From Escallonia rubra (taxonomy: Eukaryota > Streptophyta > Magnoliopsida > Escalloniales > Escalloniaceae), in assembly GCA_033065855.1 (NCBI GenBank), contig JAVXUO010003229.1:558001-622000 (forward strand): a stretch of 64,000 nt of DNA, written 5' to 3'. The notes under the pieces were generated by a model, which did not search any database, was not told the origin of the DNA, and saw only the letters and a program-made list of their open reading frames with translations. A program made the position numbers and the translations under genes. Shown here in pieces: positions 1 through 11,495 of the stretch. Position 1 is the stretch's first letter. Every line of letters begins with the position of its first letter.

Positions 1-1034
1 TTTTGGAAACTTGACTTTCCAAAACATGATTGGGCCTCATTCTCTCCATCATCATTCATGGGATTTTGACTTGAATGAGCAGAATCTATGCCTATAATAA
101 CAAACAAACTTGCAAAAAAGATGATAGAGACGAACATGCTTCTGATCTGGGGCGGCATCCGAGCGAGGATTTGCCTAATACTAACTCCTTGTGGTGTTGG
201 CAACCGACGTTGATCATAGGATTATATAAGAATATAAATGCTCAAGCACAACTAGGGCTATTCTTATTGGCCCCAAAAGATTTGCAAAACACCCTAGAAC
301 CTTCTAGAATTCGACCTAACTACACTAACAGTAGCCTAAAAGGACATAAATCTGACTCAAAAGACGCTAAAAACCATTCGAGACAAAGAAAATACACACC
401 CCTAAAGATAAAATCCAAAAATTGTCTAAACGGAATATACTTTTGAATATAGCATCTTCCGTATCTTCCTAGTCCCGCATCAGAAAGCGTCACCTACCAA
501 GCATGTTAATGTGATAGAGGACACAAGATGTAGTGCTAAAAACTGTGCAGACCAGAGATGATACTTAGATGGCTTGGTCAGATTCCACATGGGCCTTCGG
601 ATAATTAGATGTCAAGTAGATGGGCCAAGACGAGGTATGGTAGACCGAGAATACATGGGGAAAGCACTCAAAAGATGACTGGATGGCTAGGAACTTCTCG
701 GAGAATATGTGCGATCCCCGTAGGCAACCCCAACTTAGATGATGATGATTTTGACGATGATTGTATTAAACTAGCTAGCAGCTACGATTACAGAATATGC
801 TATCAGATCGATCATACAAAGTAGTTTGTACTTTGGAACTGAACAATGCTACTGGATAGCGCTAAAACCAACAAAAATAGCACATATAATTGCATAAACT
901 CAAACAAACAGTAAATTCTTTAAACATTTCTCCATGAACTAACTAATTGTGCCCACTGACATTTTCGAGACACAAATTAAATAAGCAATTGTATAAGGAA
1001 TTAAAGATCGGTGAGGTAGCAAGGAAATACATAC

Positions 1035-1293
1035 ATTGATGTCATCCCCGAAACCATACATCATGTGCTGCACTGGAATGCCAATCAAGAAGCAAAAGCA
1101 AGTAGGGTATCAACTATTTACCAGAAATAAAGAGAAGAAAGAAATTTCAATATATATAGAGCAAAAGCTACTCACGGTCTTTCTGAAAAACTCCGCGCTT
1201 GCGCTTTTCCGATGGCTGGGAATGGGATGATGATCCCGTCCTCGCTTTCGACGTGGGTGCCGCCGCCGCTGCTGCTGATGACGAATTGTTCAT
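1035..1293 (-). CDS. TAF13: TFIID subunit TAF13, 5' part only (exons 1-2)
   Basis: This is the 5' end of a TAF13 gene, a histone-fold subunit of the general transcription factor TFIID acting in the nucleus with TAF11. Exon 1 is 1176-1293 (39 codons plus one base). It encodes a low-complexity Ser/Ala start and then SEKRKRGVFQKD. Exon 2 is 1035-1072 and gives LQHMMYGFGDDIN after splicing (CAG acceptor at 1073-1075, GTATGT donor at 1029-1034). The joined KR-x-FQK-x-LQHMMYGFGD run is the signature at the start of the TAF13 histone fold. The rest of the fold is not recognisable between 1 and 1034, so the next exon lies beyond the window and this intron is at least 1 kb. The start ATG at 1293 is the first in this frame. 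A longer overlapping reading frame opening at 1384 is a different frame and is not the gene. Confidence 0.85.
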
Positions 1294-2143
1294 CTTCACT
1301 GAGTAAACCGGTGCTTCGGTGACCGGTGGTGTGGAGGTGCAGGGATGATTGGTGGTTGGTCGACGGCCGGTGGTGTTGCTGCAAGTTTTTCGTCGTGGTG
1401 AGGGTCTCCGTTTAGGGTGGCGTTCGGTTAGGCTAACGTTGGAACTACTCGATCGATATGCGATGATGTTTCGTTTTGTTTATTGTAAGTAAAATTTCCA
1501 CCGCCTTAATTCTTGACGTCATCGTGATTTCTTACTAAATATTTAATACATTGTTCTTTATACATTTTTAACGGCAAATTAAAATATGGACAAGCATTTG
1601 AAGGTACGAAAATTTATTCTCCCAATTTAAATTATTTTTTTGTAGATTAAGAAATAACTTAAGAGCGACGATAAACTATTTTTACTACAAAAAAAAGCCT
1701 TAATATCGACAAATAAGTTAGTTTTGCTCCAAATAATACATATCCTAATTTGTCTCTTTCTATTTTACCTACATGTTACGTCGCTACTAGAAAGAGAGGA
1801 AAAAAAAACGTTATTCAACATTTGAGAGAGAATAATTTAAACGTTTTTTTTTTCCCTGAATCTATTGGATTGAGAGTCTAAATGTAACTTGACTTAATGC
1901 TTCATGTATAAGACATTAGCTTTAGCGACAAATGTCATTCAAAATGATCAGTTATTTTGAGGATACAATATATCTTACCGATTTTATTCGTATAAAGCAT
2001 AATTAAGACCTGCTATATATTGCCCATGTTCCATTGAACTTTTCCCTTTTAACTTTTTGTGAATTTTTATAATAAATTTAGTGCATGTAAATATCGATTT
2101 TACCGTAAAGTAACTTGTCAAGCAACGCTTATTTAATTTATGA
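1294..2143. other. TAF13 upstream region and AT-rich intergenic DNA
   Basis: This stretch lies upstream of the minus-strand TAF13 start. Sequence near 1300-1440 is GC-richer and probably holds the promoter and 5' UTR. Beyond about 1500 it is AT-rich, with short runs of A or T and no open frame that resembles a protein. I see no RNA gene here. Confidence 0.5.
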
Positions 2144-2812
2144 CTAGTTTTGATCTTGTGCGTTACACAGAGAAGCAATAACTATCAAAGTATTTATTGA
2201 GAGATCTCGTACTTATATGCCGAATACGGATAAGAATAACAAAATTTGAAGTGACAAAAAAGATAATTAAAAGTTTATCTCCACCCTTTTATATGAGTTC
2301 TCTTACCAAATTGTCGTTAAAAATAAACTTGAGTAATAATTATTAATTTTTAATAACAAATGAAGATGAAAATGATATATGAGATTATAGAAAAATAGTC
2401 TCTCCTAATTAATAACAATTATTCTGGTAATATCATTCAAAGGCACAAGAAAATAGTAAAGATATATAATAAATTATTAAAAATAAAATGGGAGAGAAAA
2501 CTATAAACTTGTAATGAAATAAAATGGAGAAGATTATAAATAAGAAATATATAAAGAATTACTTTTGACAAAATATAGAAATTAATGGAATTGCAACGAA
2601 ATAAATAAATTTTCTAAGTGGGACATGTTGACATAAAAGAGAGAAATGTCAAATCTATATAATTGGTTGAATTTTAAATGATAAAAAGAAATTCAAATAA
2701 AATTGAATAAGAGATAGGGAGAGGAAAAAAGAAATCCAAATCATTATTACAAACGTAAGTAAATCCAAAATGTTTCAAAAAGTCAAAATAGAAAAGTGCA
2801 CATGACAAACTA

Positions 2813-5189
2813 AGGCTCTGTTTGGTAGGACTTTCAGTTTTCAGTTTTTTTTTCTAAAAAAAAAGAGAAGAGTTCTGGTTTTTTTTTTTACTAGTTTAAA
2901 AAACTGGTGACTGTTTGACAGAGTTTATTTTTTCAAAAAACAGAATAGTCTAAGCATTTGATAGGAAAGCTCTTTTGCTTTTTTTTTATTATTTATTTTA
3001 GCATAATTAAGCATAACTGAACCGATATATTACAATATCTTACACATAATTAAACATAATTCTCCAAATGTATTACAATAATGTCTTACAAATAATTAAA
3101 TAAATACATTACAATGATATCTTACAATGTCTTACACACAATTAAACAGAAGTAAACAAATATATTACAATGATTTATATTCCTAGTTCTTGATTCAAGT
3201 GATATAAACCGAGGAATCTCAACAGTAAAAATCAACGTATGTGGCTCCAAATTTTTTCAGCAATGCGGTTTCTAACTTCCGCCATTCTCTTTTGCAGTTG
3301 AGGGTTACTTAAATACATTTGATTTTGATCTTGTGACCCGCCGATCTGAGCGCCGTCAACAATCATATCTTCCCACGCAAAATCAAGAAATCCGGATCAC
3401 CTGATATTATAAACCACATGTAACATAAGGGAATGAAATATAAACTGGCAAGGAATGGGCACCTTATAACACGACAAGAAAAGTGACTTAGTAAAACTGA
3501 TAAGGAATCGGTTTCTCCAATTAATGCCCTCGTAATTTCTGGATAGAATTGGATTCTAACTTCTAAAAAAGATCAAGCTTTACACCCAAGAAAAGTCCTC
3601 CCAGAGATTTCAAGAATGTTTTCCATTCTCATGTCAAAAGAGCAAGATCTCAAAAACTAATTGCGCAGCTTACCAAACTAATTTTCTTGGGGAAAACGAT
3701 TTCGAAAATCTAAAGCACACTGCCATCCCTCTTCTTTTTTTTGTTTCTTTCACTCATTCTTACACACATGCCACACACAGTCATCTTCTCATTTCGTCTT
3801 CTTCTTCCTTTCTATTCTCTCCACACCCACCATATGTTCATATACACATACATTATTTCAGCATTAACTCACAAAAACTAGCTGCCATCTTCACTCCCTA
3901 ACAGCTTTCAGATGCACACGTTCATGGGGCTGTTTAACAGCCCCTCTCCTTCCTTACTCCTCCACTCACACTCACAGGAAAATACACAGAAGTTGACACA
4001 CACTAAAATTAATAAGGAAAGAAACAAGTCAAGAACTTAGGAACCCACTTAGAGGGAGGAGTCTTACTCGTAAAACTACCATTAGACTTCCATGAGAACT
4101 GACAGAAGCACGTTATATGAATGCAGAAACTGTACCAATCCAAACACAAATTCAATCCAGCTCCTTATATCACACTCCACAGCTTTAGGATTTAGTAAGA
4201 AAGAGTTGCATTCTTTTATCTCATGAATAACAACCGAAGGAAGAAACAATAGTTACAATTACAGAGAATAAAATTGAAAATGACACAACTACATACAAGA
4301 ATCATTCTAATCGATACTCCTGAATGCAAAAAATTAGAAACACTATTCAATGCACAGCAAATGAGACTTGGATGTTGAACCACGACAAAGAAAACACGTT
4401 TGATAGTAACATACAAGTGAAAAAAAATAGTCAAGCTCCAAATTGTTCCAATCGATACTCCTAAATGCACAACATTAGGCGCAGTAAATCTCGATGTTGA
4501 ATCACATGAACAAATCATGATTGACAATCACAATCGAAGGAAAAAAAAAACACACAACTACATAGAGAAATCAGATGATAAGAGGAAGTGATATTGCATA
4601 TAAGCGCAAAAAAAACAAAAAACAAGCAAAAGGGAGAGATACCCGGTTCAGATGGAGGCGGTGGTTATGGTGAGAGATGAGATGCGATCCAGAAATTTCA
4701 AGATGAGATCGAACTCCGCAGATGTGGACTCCCCTAGATGCGATTCGGCCGAAGAGATGAGGGATCGAGCTCCGCAGCGAAGAGATGTTCCCCCAGAAAG
4801 AGCTGTTCGTGGCTGCGCCGGAGAAAGAAGGGACGGAGGCGGTGACCGGCGATGAAGGCGGTATTTGTGGTCCCGTGAGAGATGAGATGCGAGCAGAGCG
4901 GTGGCTGTGGCTGTGGACTCCTCTTGTGCGATTCTTTGATTTGGCAGATCTTTTATTTTTGCTGCTAGCAAGACTCGAAGGCCAGATCGCATAAGTTAAG
5001 CCTTCTGAACGCGTGAAAAAAGGCTTCAATTAGCTCTTTTTGAAAACACACTTCTTCTTTTTAAAGAGTTGGGCTTCTTTAAAAAGACATGTCACTACCA
5101 AACACCCCAATTTTTTGGGCTTCTCTCCAAATTTTAAAATTGGGCCAAAAAAGAGGTGAAGTCGTGAAGAAAAGCATGTCAAACGGCCC
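2813..5189 (-). mobile_element. PIF/Harbinger-type DNA transposon, internally deleted
   Basis: The ends are imperfect terminal inverted repeats, AGGCTCTGTTTGG on the left and GGGCCGTTTGAC on the right (reverse complement). They are flanked by the 3-bp duplication CTA at 2810-2812 and 5190-5192. An empty site is present in the same window: the second copy of the duplicated host sequence reads ACTAAGAGAGTGTCCAAG at about 5699-5716, where this copy is broken after ACTA. A 3-bp target duplication, G-rich ends with TGTTTGG and a transposase-like remnant inside fit PIF/Harbinger. The interior near 4640-5000 is GC-rich with short overlapping frames on both strands that I do not regard as genes. It may be the former 5' region of the lost transposase gene. 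Confidence 0.6.
3232..3396 (-). pseudogene. C-terminal remnant of a Harbinger-like (HARBI1/DDE_Tnp_4) transposase
   Basis: The minus-strand frame reads SGFLDFAWEDM, then LQKRMAEVRNRIAEKIW, and a stop. This resembles the C-terminal tail of plant PIF/Harbinger transposases, where a run of the type 'R-D-x-I-A-x-x-M-W' follows the DDE domain. About 55 codons survive. An in-frame TGA stop bounds the segment on its N-terminal side, and no DDE core is visible upstream, so it is a non-functional fragment. The position inside an element with Harbinger-type ends supports the identification; the family assignment rests on this short tail only. Confidence 0.45.
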
Positions 5190-5200
5190 CTACGAAATTG

Positions 5201-6178
5201 TCCAAGTAAGTAATGACTGGACAACATTATCTCAGATTCAACTTTCATATATATACTCAATTTTAAAATTTATGTGTATCAAAATCTATTAATGTTTCAA
5301 AAAGTCACATTAAGATTTTAACTAACTCTAATTTTTTGCTTGATCAAGCTATCGGAAATGACAGAGATCCCTGATACCGCCGCTCCTATTATGTATGACT
5401 TTTATTATGTACTATCAGACTTCCATCAGATTAGTTTCGACAGAGTCACGACGTCTCAGATAAAGGAATCCAGATCTTTAGCTGATTTTGCCTGCCATGC
5501 ACGTATTGCCGTCTACCAAGACTGGGTGCATGACTTTTTGCTACAACGAGATCTCTAACTACCTTTATATCAGGAGCGTTTATTTTGTTTTTATGTATAT
5601 ATGTAGCTCTGTTGAAAAACTCTCGCTTTATAGATCAGGTGAAAGTCGTGTTTTTTATGTTTCATCGTCTGTGCAAAATAGAAAAGTGCACATGACAAAC
5701 TAAGAGAGTGTCCAAGTAAGTAGTGATTGGACAACATTCTCAGCTTTCATATATATACTCGATTTTAAAATTTATGTGTATCAAAATCTATTAATGTTTC
5801 AAAAAGTCACATTAAGATTTTAACTAACTATAATTTTTTGCTTGATCAGCTCTCGAAAATGGCAGAGATCCCTGATACCGCCTATCCTATTATGTATGAC
5901 TTTTACTGTGTACTTACCAGACTTCCATCGGATTAGTTTCGACAGAGCCACGACGTCTCAGATAAAGGAATCCAGATCTTTAGCTACTTTTGCCTGCCAT
6001 GCACGTATTGCCGTCTACCAAGACTGGGTGCATGACTTTTTGCCGCAACGAGATCTCTAACTACCTTTATATTAGGAGCGTTTATTTTGTTTTTATGTAT
6101 ATATGTAGCTCTGTTGAAAAACTCTCGCTTTATAGATCAGGTGAAAGTCGTGTTTTTTATGTTTCATCGTCTGTGATC
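5201..6178. repeat. 510-bp direct tandem duplication
   Basis: The sequence from about 5201 recurs from about 5711 at a constant offset of 510 bp (TCCAAGTAAGTA at 5201 and 5711), with scattered substitutions and small indels up to TTTCATCGTCTGTG. The start of unit 1 (the AAAATAGAAAAGTGCACATG block) is displaced to 2784-2814 by the Harbinger insertion. Each unit carries a related short frame containing SFDR-TTSQIKESRSLA and ACHARIAVYQDWVHDF; the flanking frame differs between the copies. I do not recognise the peptide. It could be a captured host gene fragment. Confidence 0.75.
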
Positions 6179-8246
6179 ACGATGAGGTGAGGAATTATCT
6201 TCTTATTTATGTCATTCTGCTTTATACCCAAAAAAGAAAATTCTATTAATATAAGATCTCAGAAAAAGTCAAATAAAGAAAGTGTATCAAAAGTATTGCA
6301 TGCCTAATTGAAGAAAGTTCTTATATTAATTAATTAACGTAATCACCTAACGTGACCCACAGCCCAAAAGTGTATTTGTTGATTTACTTTTAATTAAGAA
6401 CTTAGAAAGTGACAGTTGGGATTTGAGAGAGACAACTAATAAGAGCCGACAGTTCAGCCACCGTGTCCGTGTGATGGGCCAGGCCCGAGATATTTTAATC
6501 TCCTTAAGGGGCCCAATCACAATTAAAACGTAATAAAAGGTCGGAAGGCAGAGGCCCCAGGCCCCAGGCCCCGCCCGGTACAGTTTTTTCTCCTCAAATC
6601 ACCAAATTGCAGAGTTTCAGCGTACCAGAATGTGTCCCATCTAACTCCCACCCTCCACTAAACACACTCTTAACTCCAGTCGGCAGAGATTCCAGACCCC
6701 GTTTCACCATTCGACCCTACGTCGATTATTATAGGGTCGAAGCGATTGAGGTGCACGTGTCAAGTTAATTAGATTCATACGTAAAAAGCACGTCAGGACG
6801 GGTCGGGCTCATCGAGGGCCTTTTTGACGGTGAACACTGCTGGGCTCCATATAGCCTCCCTAACATAGGCATTTTGTCTATGTTATTACTTGAGCTCACC
6901 GGTACGAAGTATGGAAAACACCAAGCATGAATTGTACATGGTGTCAAGTGCATTCAGATCGATATGACTACGTTGTCAAAACTAGCATGTGCTCGACATT
7001 ACAAGTATGGGGGAGGTCACGGACACGTGCATTACATCTGCAATACACCAAACAATCGAAACAAAGAAAATGCAAAAAAAAAAATCCATTTAAATGCAAA
7101 TACTTCCTTTTAATTAATATAAAAGAAATCGATGTGGTGAGAACTATGAAATAAAAATTTAGCAATTACGATAATACGAGTAAGATATTTAACTGCATCA
7201 CAATACATAAGAGAACACTCATGGGACAAAGTTACACTGTATCCTTTTAGCAACATACGATCAAGAATTAAAAAACACTTTAACATAAATAATATTTATA
7301 CTATTTATAAAGGAAAAACTCATTTTGGTGTAATAACCTTTCTGGTGTTACACAACTACCTAGTTAGAATGTTGACACTTGACATTTTATAATTTTTTTT
7401 AAAAAAAAAACATTTATAAGATAAACGCTTAAATAGTAAATATTTCCCTATAAAGATGTATTTGATTTTCATAATTTACAATTTATTTCATCGAATGTGA
7501 TAATAAATGATGCTTAATTTTTTAACAAAAAATTATATTATTAACTTTAGATTTACAGAGACATTGCGTGTGTCAAGATGACTGAGTAGATATTAAGGTG
7601 ACTAAGCTTGGAAACAAATAAGCAAAGAGCCTGGACACGTCAAGGATACATTCTGGGCAGTTCATCCGTACCCTCTTGACGTGGCAGTCTTTCAACAAAT
7701 CCAAGATTAATGCATTGGAGCCCTCCCTCCCTCCCTCTGTACCCCACAACACTCTTCATGCACACGCGCTTTCTTTATTTATTTCTCGGCACAAAGCCAT
7801 CAGCCACCTGCAATACATACACTTCTAAGAAACTAGCAAAACCACCCCAAACCATCGTCAACAAACAATTCACCAAAATTAGCGTTCTTGTAAGGACCAG
7901 ATATCGCATAATTTAGGATCGCTAATCCTAACACCATTATAACCCGTTTACATCTTACCGTTTGTTGAAAAATATATTACATTGTATAAATAAGCTTTCA
8001 TATCGATAAGTAAAAAATATAATGAAACATAACATAGTTGTCTAGATACTCAGTACCGCTAATTCTCGAGCGAGAATATTTTACGGACTCCTTTTAATAC
8101 TATATGTTTTTCAGTTGCATTGCGAAGGGGGATTCCATTTGAAATGTTAGTCGTTGGGCAAGAAAATCGTAAAAACAGAGTGGGGTGCGTGTTGAGGTTG
8201 GTGACCTGTTTGGTTACAAACGCAGACGTAACCTCCTCCTTCCTTC
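6179..8246. other. Intergenic region, no gene recognised
   Basis: This is AT-rich DNA with a GC-richer patch around 6440-6700 (a repeated CCCCAGG motif near 6553-6573) and near 6740-7050. No reading frame looks like a protein. The last few hundred bases contain the upstream region of the lipase gene, including a CT-rich leader. Confidence 0.5.
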
Positions 8247-8255
8247 TTTAAATAC
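8247..8255 (+). promoter_or_regulatory. Possible TATA box of the PLIP-type lipase gene
   Basis: TTTAAATAC lies about 230 bp before the start codon and is followed by a CT-rich tract with TCTCTCTCTC, a common plant 5' leader feature. Its position relative to a TSS cannot be checked from sequence alone. Confidence 0.35.
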
Positions 8256-8479
8256 TCCCTCCTCCCCTTATTTTCTCCTCTCTCTCTCTCACACACAAAT
8301 TTCTTCCAAGAATCTCAAGTCCAAAGATTGTGGAACGAGCTAATTGCCATACTCGCCGGAATTCCAAGATAGCCTGAACCCATCTGGGTTTTCCCCAAAA
8401 TTGTATATATCGACGTAAAGTTTAATTCTTTCCATATAAAGATCGAACAGGAGAAAGGCATAAAAAGCGTAGCAAGACA

Positions 8480-11400
8480 ATGGATAGTCTCTGTTTGAAG
8501 GCAGGGATACACGGGATTACTGCGCCGGCGATCGCGGTCGCCGGCGGAAGTATAGACGTCCGTGCGAACCATGTCAGTGCCGCCGTGGGGCGGCCGTCGG
8601 GAAGCGCGCTAGCGGTGGAGAAGCCGTCGGTGTCGGGGCAGAGGGCGGCGGGGCCGTGGGGTTTTTCGTTCAGATACCCGCTGAGATCTCTGTGGCCAGG
8701 GGGTAAGAGCAGGTACGATGCCATGGCGGTGGACGACGCCGTTTCGGTGGAGGAGAAGGAAGAGGGGGCTAATGGGGACGGGGAAAGTAGGAATTGGGTG
8801 TTGAAGATTCTTCATTTGAGGTCCCTCCGAAGAAAGGGGAAGGGCGGGGATGAAGAATTGGCGGTGGAAGGGAACGGTGTGGTGAGCGCCGGCGATCTGG
8901 GTAGTGATAAGGATGATTGTGATGAAGGGTGTGATGGCTGTAAGGTTGATGATAACGACGAAAAGATTGAATTTGACAAGGATTCGTTTTCGAAGCTGCT
9001 AAGGAGGGTGTCTTTGGCGGAAGCGAGGCTGTATGCTCAAATGTCGTATTTGGGGAACTTGGCCTATTGCATACCCCAGATCAAGGTACATTTTCATATA
9101 TCTTTTTCCATTTTTTGTATGTAGCTCTGTTGAACAAAATTGTGAATCGAACTTCTGAAGTTCCAGATCGAAGTTTGTCCTTCTTTGGCCAATGTACTTT
9201 TTTGTTACAGGCTTTTCTTTCACGGTTGAAGATGAAGGGTGAAATTTATAATTGCACACAGGGTAGATCGATTGGAAGAAATTTTGACTGGGCATGGTCT
9301 TAATCTTTTAAGTGTCTGCATCTTTAAAGTGCTCTAATTGATGCGTAGTCTGCAGCTTGGGTAGGTTGAGATTCTGTTTGAGGAAACTTTTTCAAAGAAA
9401 TTCATTGTATCGTGATGCGTTCAAGATGGTGTTAACATAAGGCGTTGTTGCATTGCTCATTACTTTGGAATTTTGATGATTTTATCTTTTGCGTCTGTTC
9501 ACGATCTAGGGCATGCTAAGCTGAGTTTTAATTATGCTAACAAGCACTTTTCCTTTCTTCTTTTCCCTTTGTGGTGGTACAGCCTGGAAATCTTCTGAAA
9601 AACCATGGACTGCGTTTTGTGACTTCTTCGTTTATGAAGAAAGAACAATTGTTGAAGGACATGGAAGAGAATGCCCAAGTGGAGGTTCAGGAAGCAGAAC
9701 GGAACCCAGAGGAGCCGGAGAAAGGCAAGGAGGAGAAGATTGATGGCAGTGAGATAAGTGCATCTGTTGCTTATCAGGTTGCCGCCTCTGCTGCTTTGTA
9801 TTTGCACTCTCATGCAAAGGGCATTATTCCCTTTAAGTCCTCCAAGGCCAAGGAGAGTGAAGGTAATCCTAAAGGTGGCAATCCATGTACCGACAATGTT
9901 GATATGACAAATCTAGAGGTGGCCTCTTTAATGGCGACCACAGACTCGGTGACTGCCGTGGTCGCAGCCAAGGAGGAAGTGAAGCAGGCTGTTGCTGATG
10001 ATTTGAACTCGACACTATCATCACCCTGTGAGTGGTTCATATGTGATGATGATGAAAGTGCAAAAAGATATTTTGTCATTCAGGTAAGCTGAACATGTAC
10101 AGGCTAGGTTATGCTATTCCTTGCTTTCTCTTCTCTGTCTTCAATTGCTAAGATTTTACTTAATCTGCAGGGGTCTGAGTCAATGGCGTCATGGCAAGCC
10201 AATCTACTCTTCGAGCCCATTAAGTTTGAGGTATTACTTTAGAATTTCTCTTCTGATATTTTCTGGGTTCTTCAGCTTTGAGTTAGGTTTGGATGTTAAG
10301 GATTGGGGATTTAGCACCCTTTGTTTGTTGGAGATTATAAGACCGTTCCTATTAAAATGACCATAATGGAGGAAAGTTTATTATATTTGTTTGTACAATT
10401 TGTCTAGGGACTGGATGTGCTTGTGCATAGAGGCATATATGAGGCTGCAAAGGGGATTTATGAACAGATGCTGCCTGAAGTTCATGCCCACCTTAACGGT
10501 CGTGGTGATCGTGCAAGCTTCCGCTTTACCGGACACTCTCTTGGAGGAAGCTTGTCGTTGCTTGTAAATCTCATGTTGCTGATAAGAGGCCAAGTCCCGC
10601 CTTCTTCTTTGCTCCCTGTCATAACTTTTGGGGCACCATCTATTATGTGCGGAGGAGACCGCCTGCTTCGTGAACTTGGGTTGCCTCGAAGCCATGTGCA
10701 AGCAATTGCAATGCACCGAGACATTGTACCTAGAGCCTTCTCTTGCAATTATCCTAATCACGTGGCGGAGCTTCTTAAGGCCGTCAACGGGAACTTCCGG
10801 AACCATCCATGTCTCAGTAACCAGGTATATGTCATATCCTTTCAGGAAAACTTTGTTAATGTTACTCCTTGGACTGCTTTCAATCCCAATTTACCTTTTG
10901 TGTTCTTTTGCAACAGAGCTTGTTGTATGCTCCGATGGGCGAGTTCCTCATTCTACAGCCAGACGAGAAATTATCTCCAAACCATCACCTCCTTCCCTCT
11001 GGCAGTGGTTTGTACCTATTGAGTTGTCCAGTATCAGATGTCAGTGAGGCCGAGAAGCAGATCCGAGCTGCACAGTCGGCATTTTTGAACTCACCACACC
11101 CTCTTGAGATCTTGAGTGATCGCTCTGCTTACGGTTCTGAGGGAACCATTCAAAGAGATCACGACATGAACTCGTACTTGAAATCAGTTCGGAATGTGAT
11201 CCGCCAAGAGCTCAACCTCATTAGAAAAGCCAGGAGGGAACACCGGCGCAGAGTTTGGTGGTCCCTGGTGGCACCACGTGGCATTAACCCTGGTGTCGTT
11301 GTGGGTAGGCCTGTTGCATCAGGTTACACGAGTCAAGGTCAAGTTAACTTTTCTGGCGTTCTACAGACAGGGAGAGAGTCTTTGAAACGGTTCAGTAGGC

Positions 11401-11495
11401 TCATTGCTTCGCAACACATGCATTTAGTCGTGGTGCTGTCTCTTCCTGCACGGTTGTTGATCTTGGGGGCACACAGCATTATCAGTATCGGTTGA
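8480..11495 (+). CDS. Plastid phospholipase A1, class-3 lipase of the PLIP family
   Basis: The five exons are 8480-9085, 9583-10083, 10171-10230, 10408-10824 and 10917-11495. All have GT..AG borders and intact phase and give a 720-residue protein. The N-terminus (about 1-110) is rich in Ser/Ala/Gly and basic residues, as in a chloroplast transit peptide. An acidic segment follows, then [22 protein letters not shown], which is typical of the PLASTID LIPASE group. The alpha/beta-hydrolase core carries [10 protein letters not shown] with nucleophile Ser433, Asp494 in AMHRDIVPR and His610 in DHDMNSYL, which together form the expected triad. Arabidopsis PLIP1-3 release acyl chains from plastid galactolipids or phosphatidylglycerol and feed seed oil or oxylipin synthesis. 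Which paralogue this is, and its substrate, cannot be told by eye. Exon 3 is a 60-bp mini-exon. The gene looks intact. Confidence 0.92.

Larger units (their letters stand above)
2144..6178 (-). mobile_element. Helitron-like element (copy B), nested and rearranged
   Basis: On the minus strand the element ends at 2144 with ATCAAAACTAG followed by a host T, as Helitrons do (CTRR end). It is preceded by a weakened version of the terminal hairpin near 2150-2165. The next several hundred bases (about 2144-2814) match, in inverse orientation, the copy at 44870-45630: for example ATACGAGATCTCTCAATAAA at the 3' side, the GACATGTTGACA block, and CTTAGTTTGTCATGTGCAC at the 5' side. Copy B continues through the 510-bp tandem duplication and is interrupted by the Harbinger-like insertion at 2813-5189. 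The 5' (TC) end was not found. The right limit given is simply the end of the second duplicated unit. No Rep/helicase coding is visible, so it would be non-autonomous. Confidence 0.5.

Noticed and set aside
1172..1384. 70-codon minus-strand frame starting MQQHHRPSTNHQ
   Set aside because: It overlaps TAF13 exon 1 in another frame. The TAF13 frame continues across a splice site into a conserved motif, whereas this one does not.
4571..5029. Long overlapping frames on both strands in the Harbinger-like element
   Set aside because: GC-rich patch with Ser/Arg-rich translations on several frames and no recognisable domain. This is probably composition, not coding.
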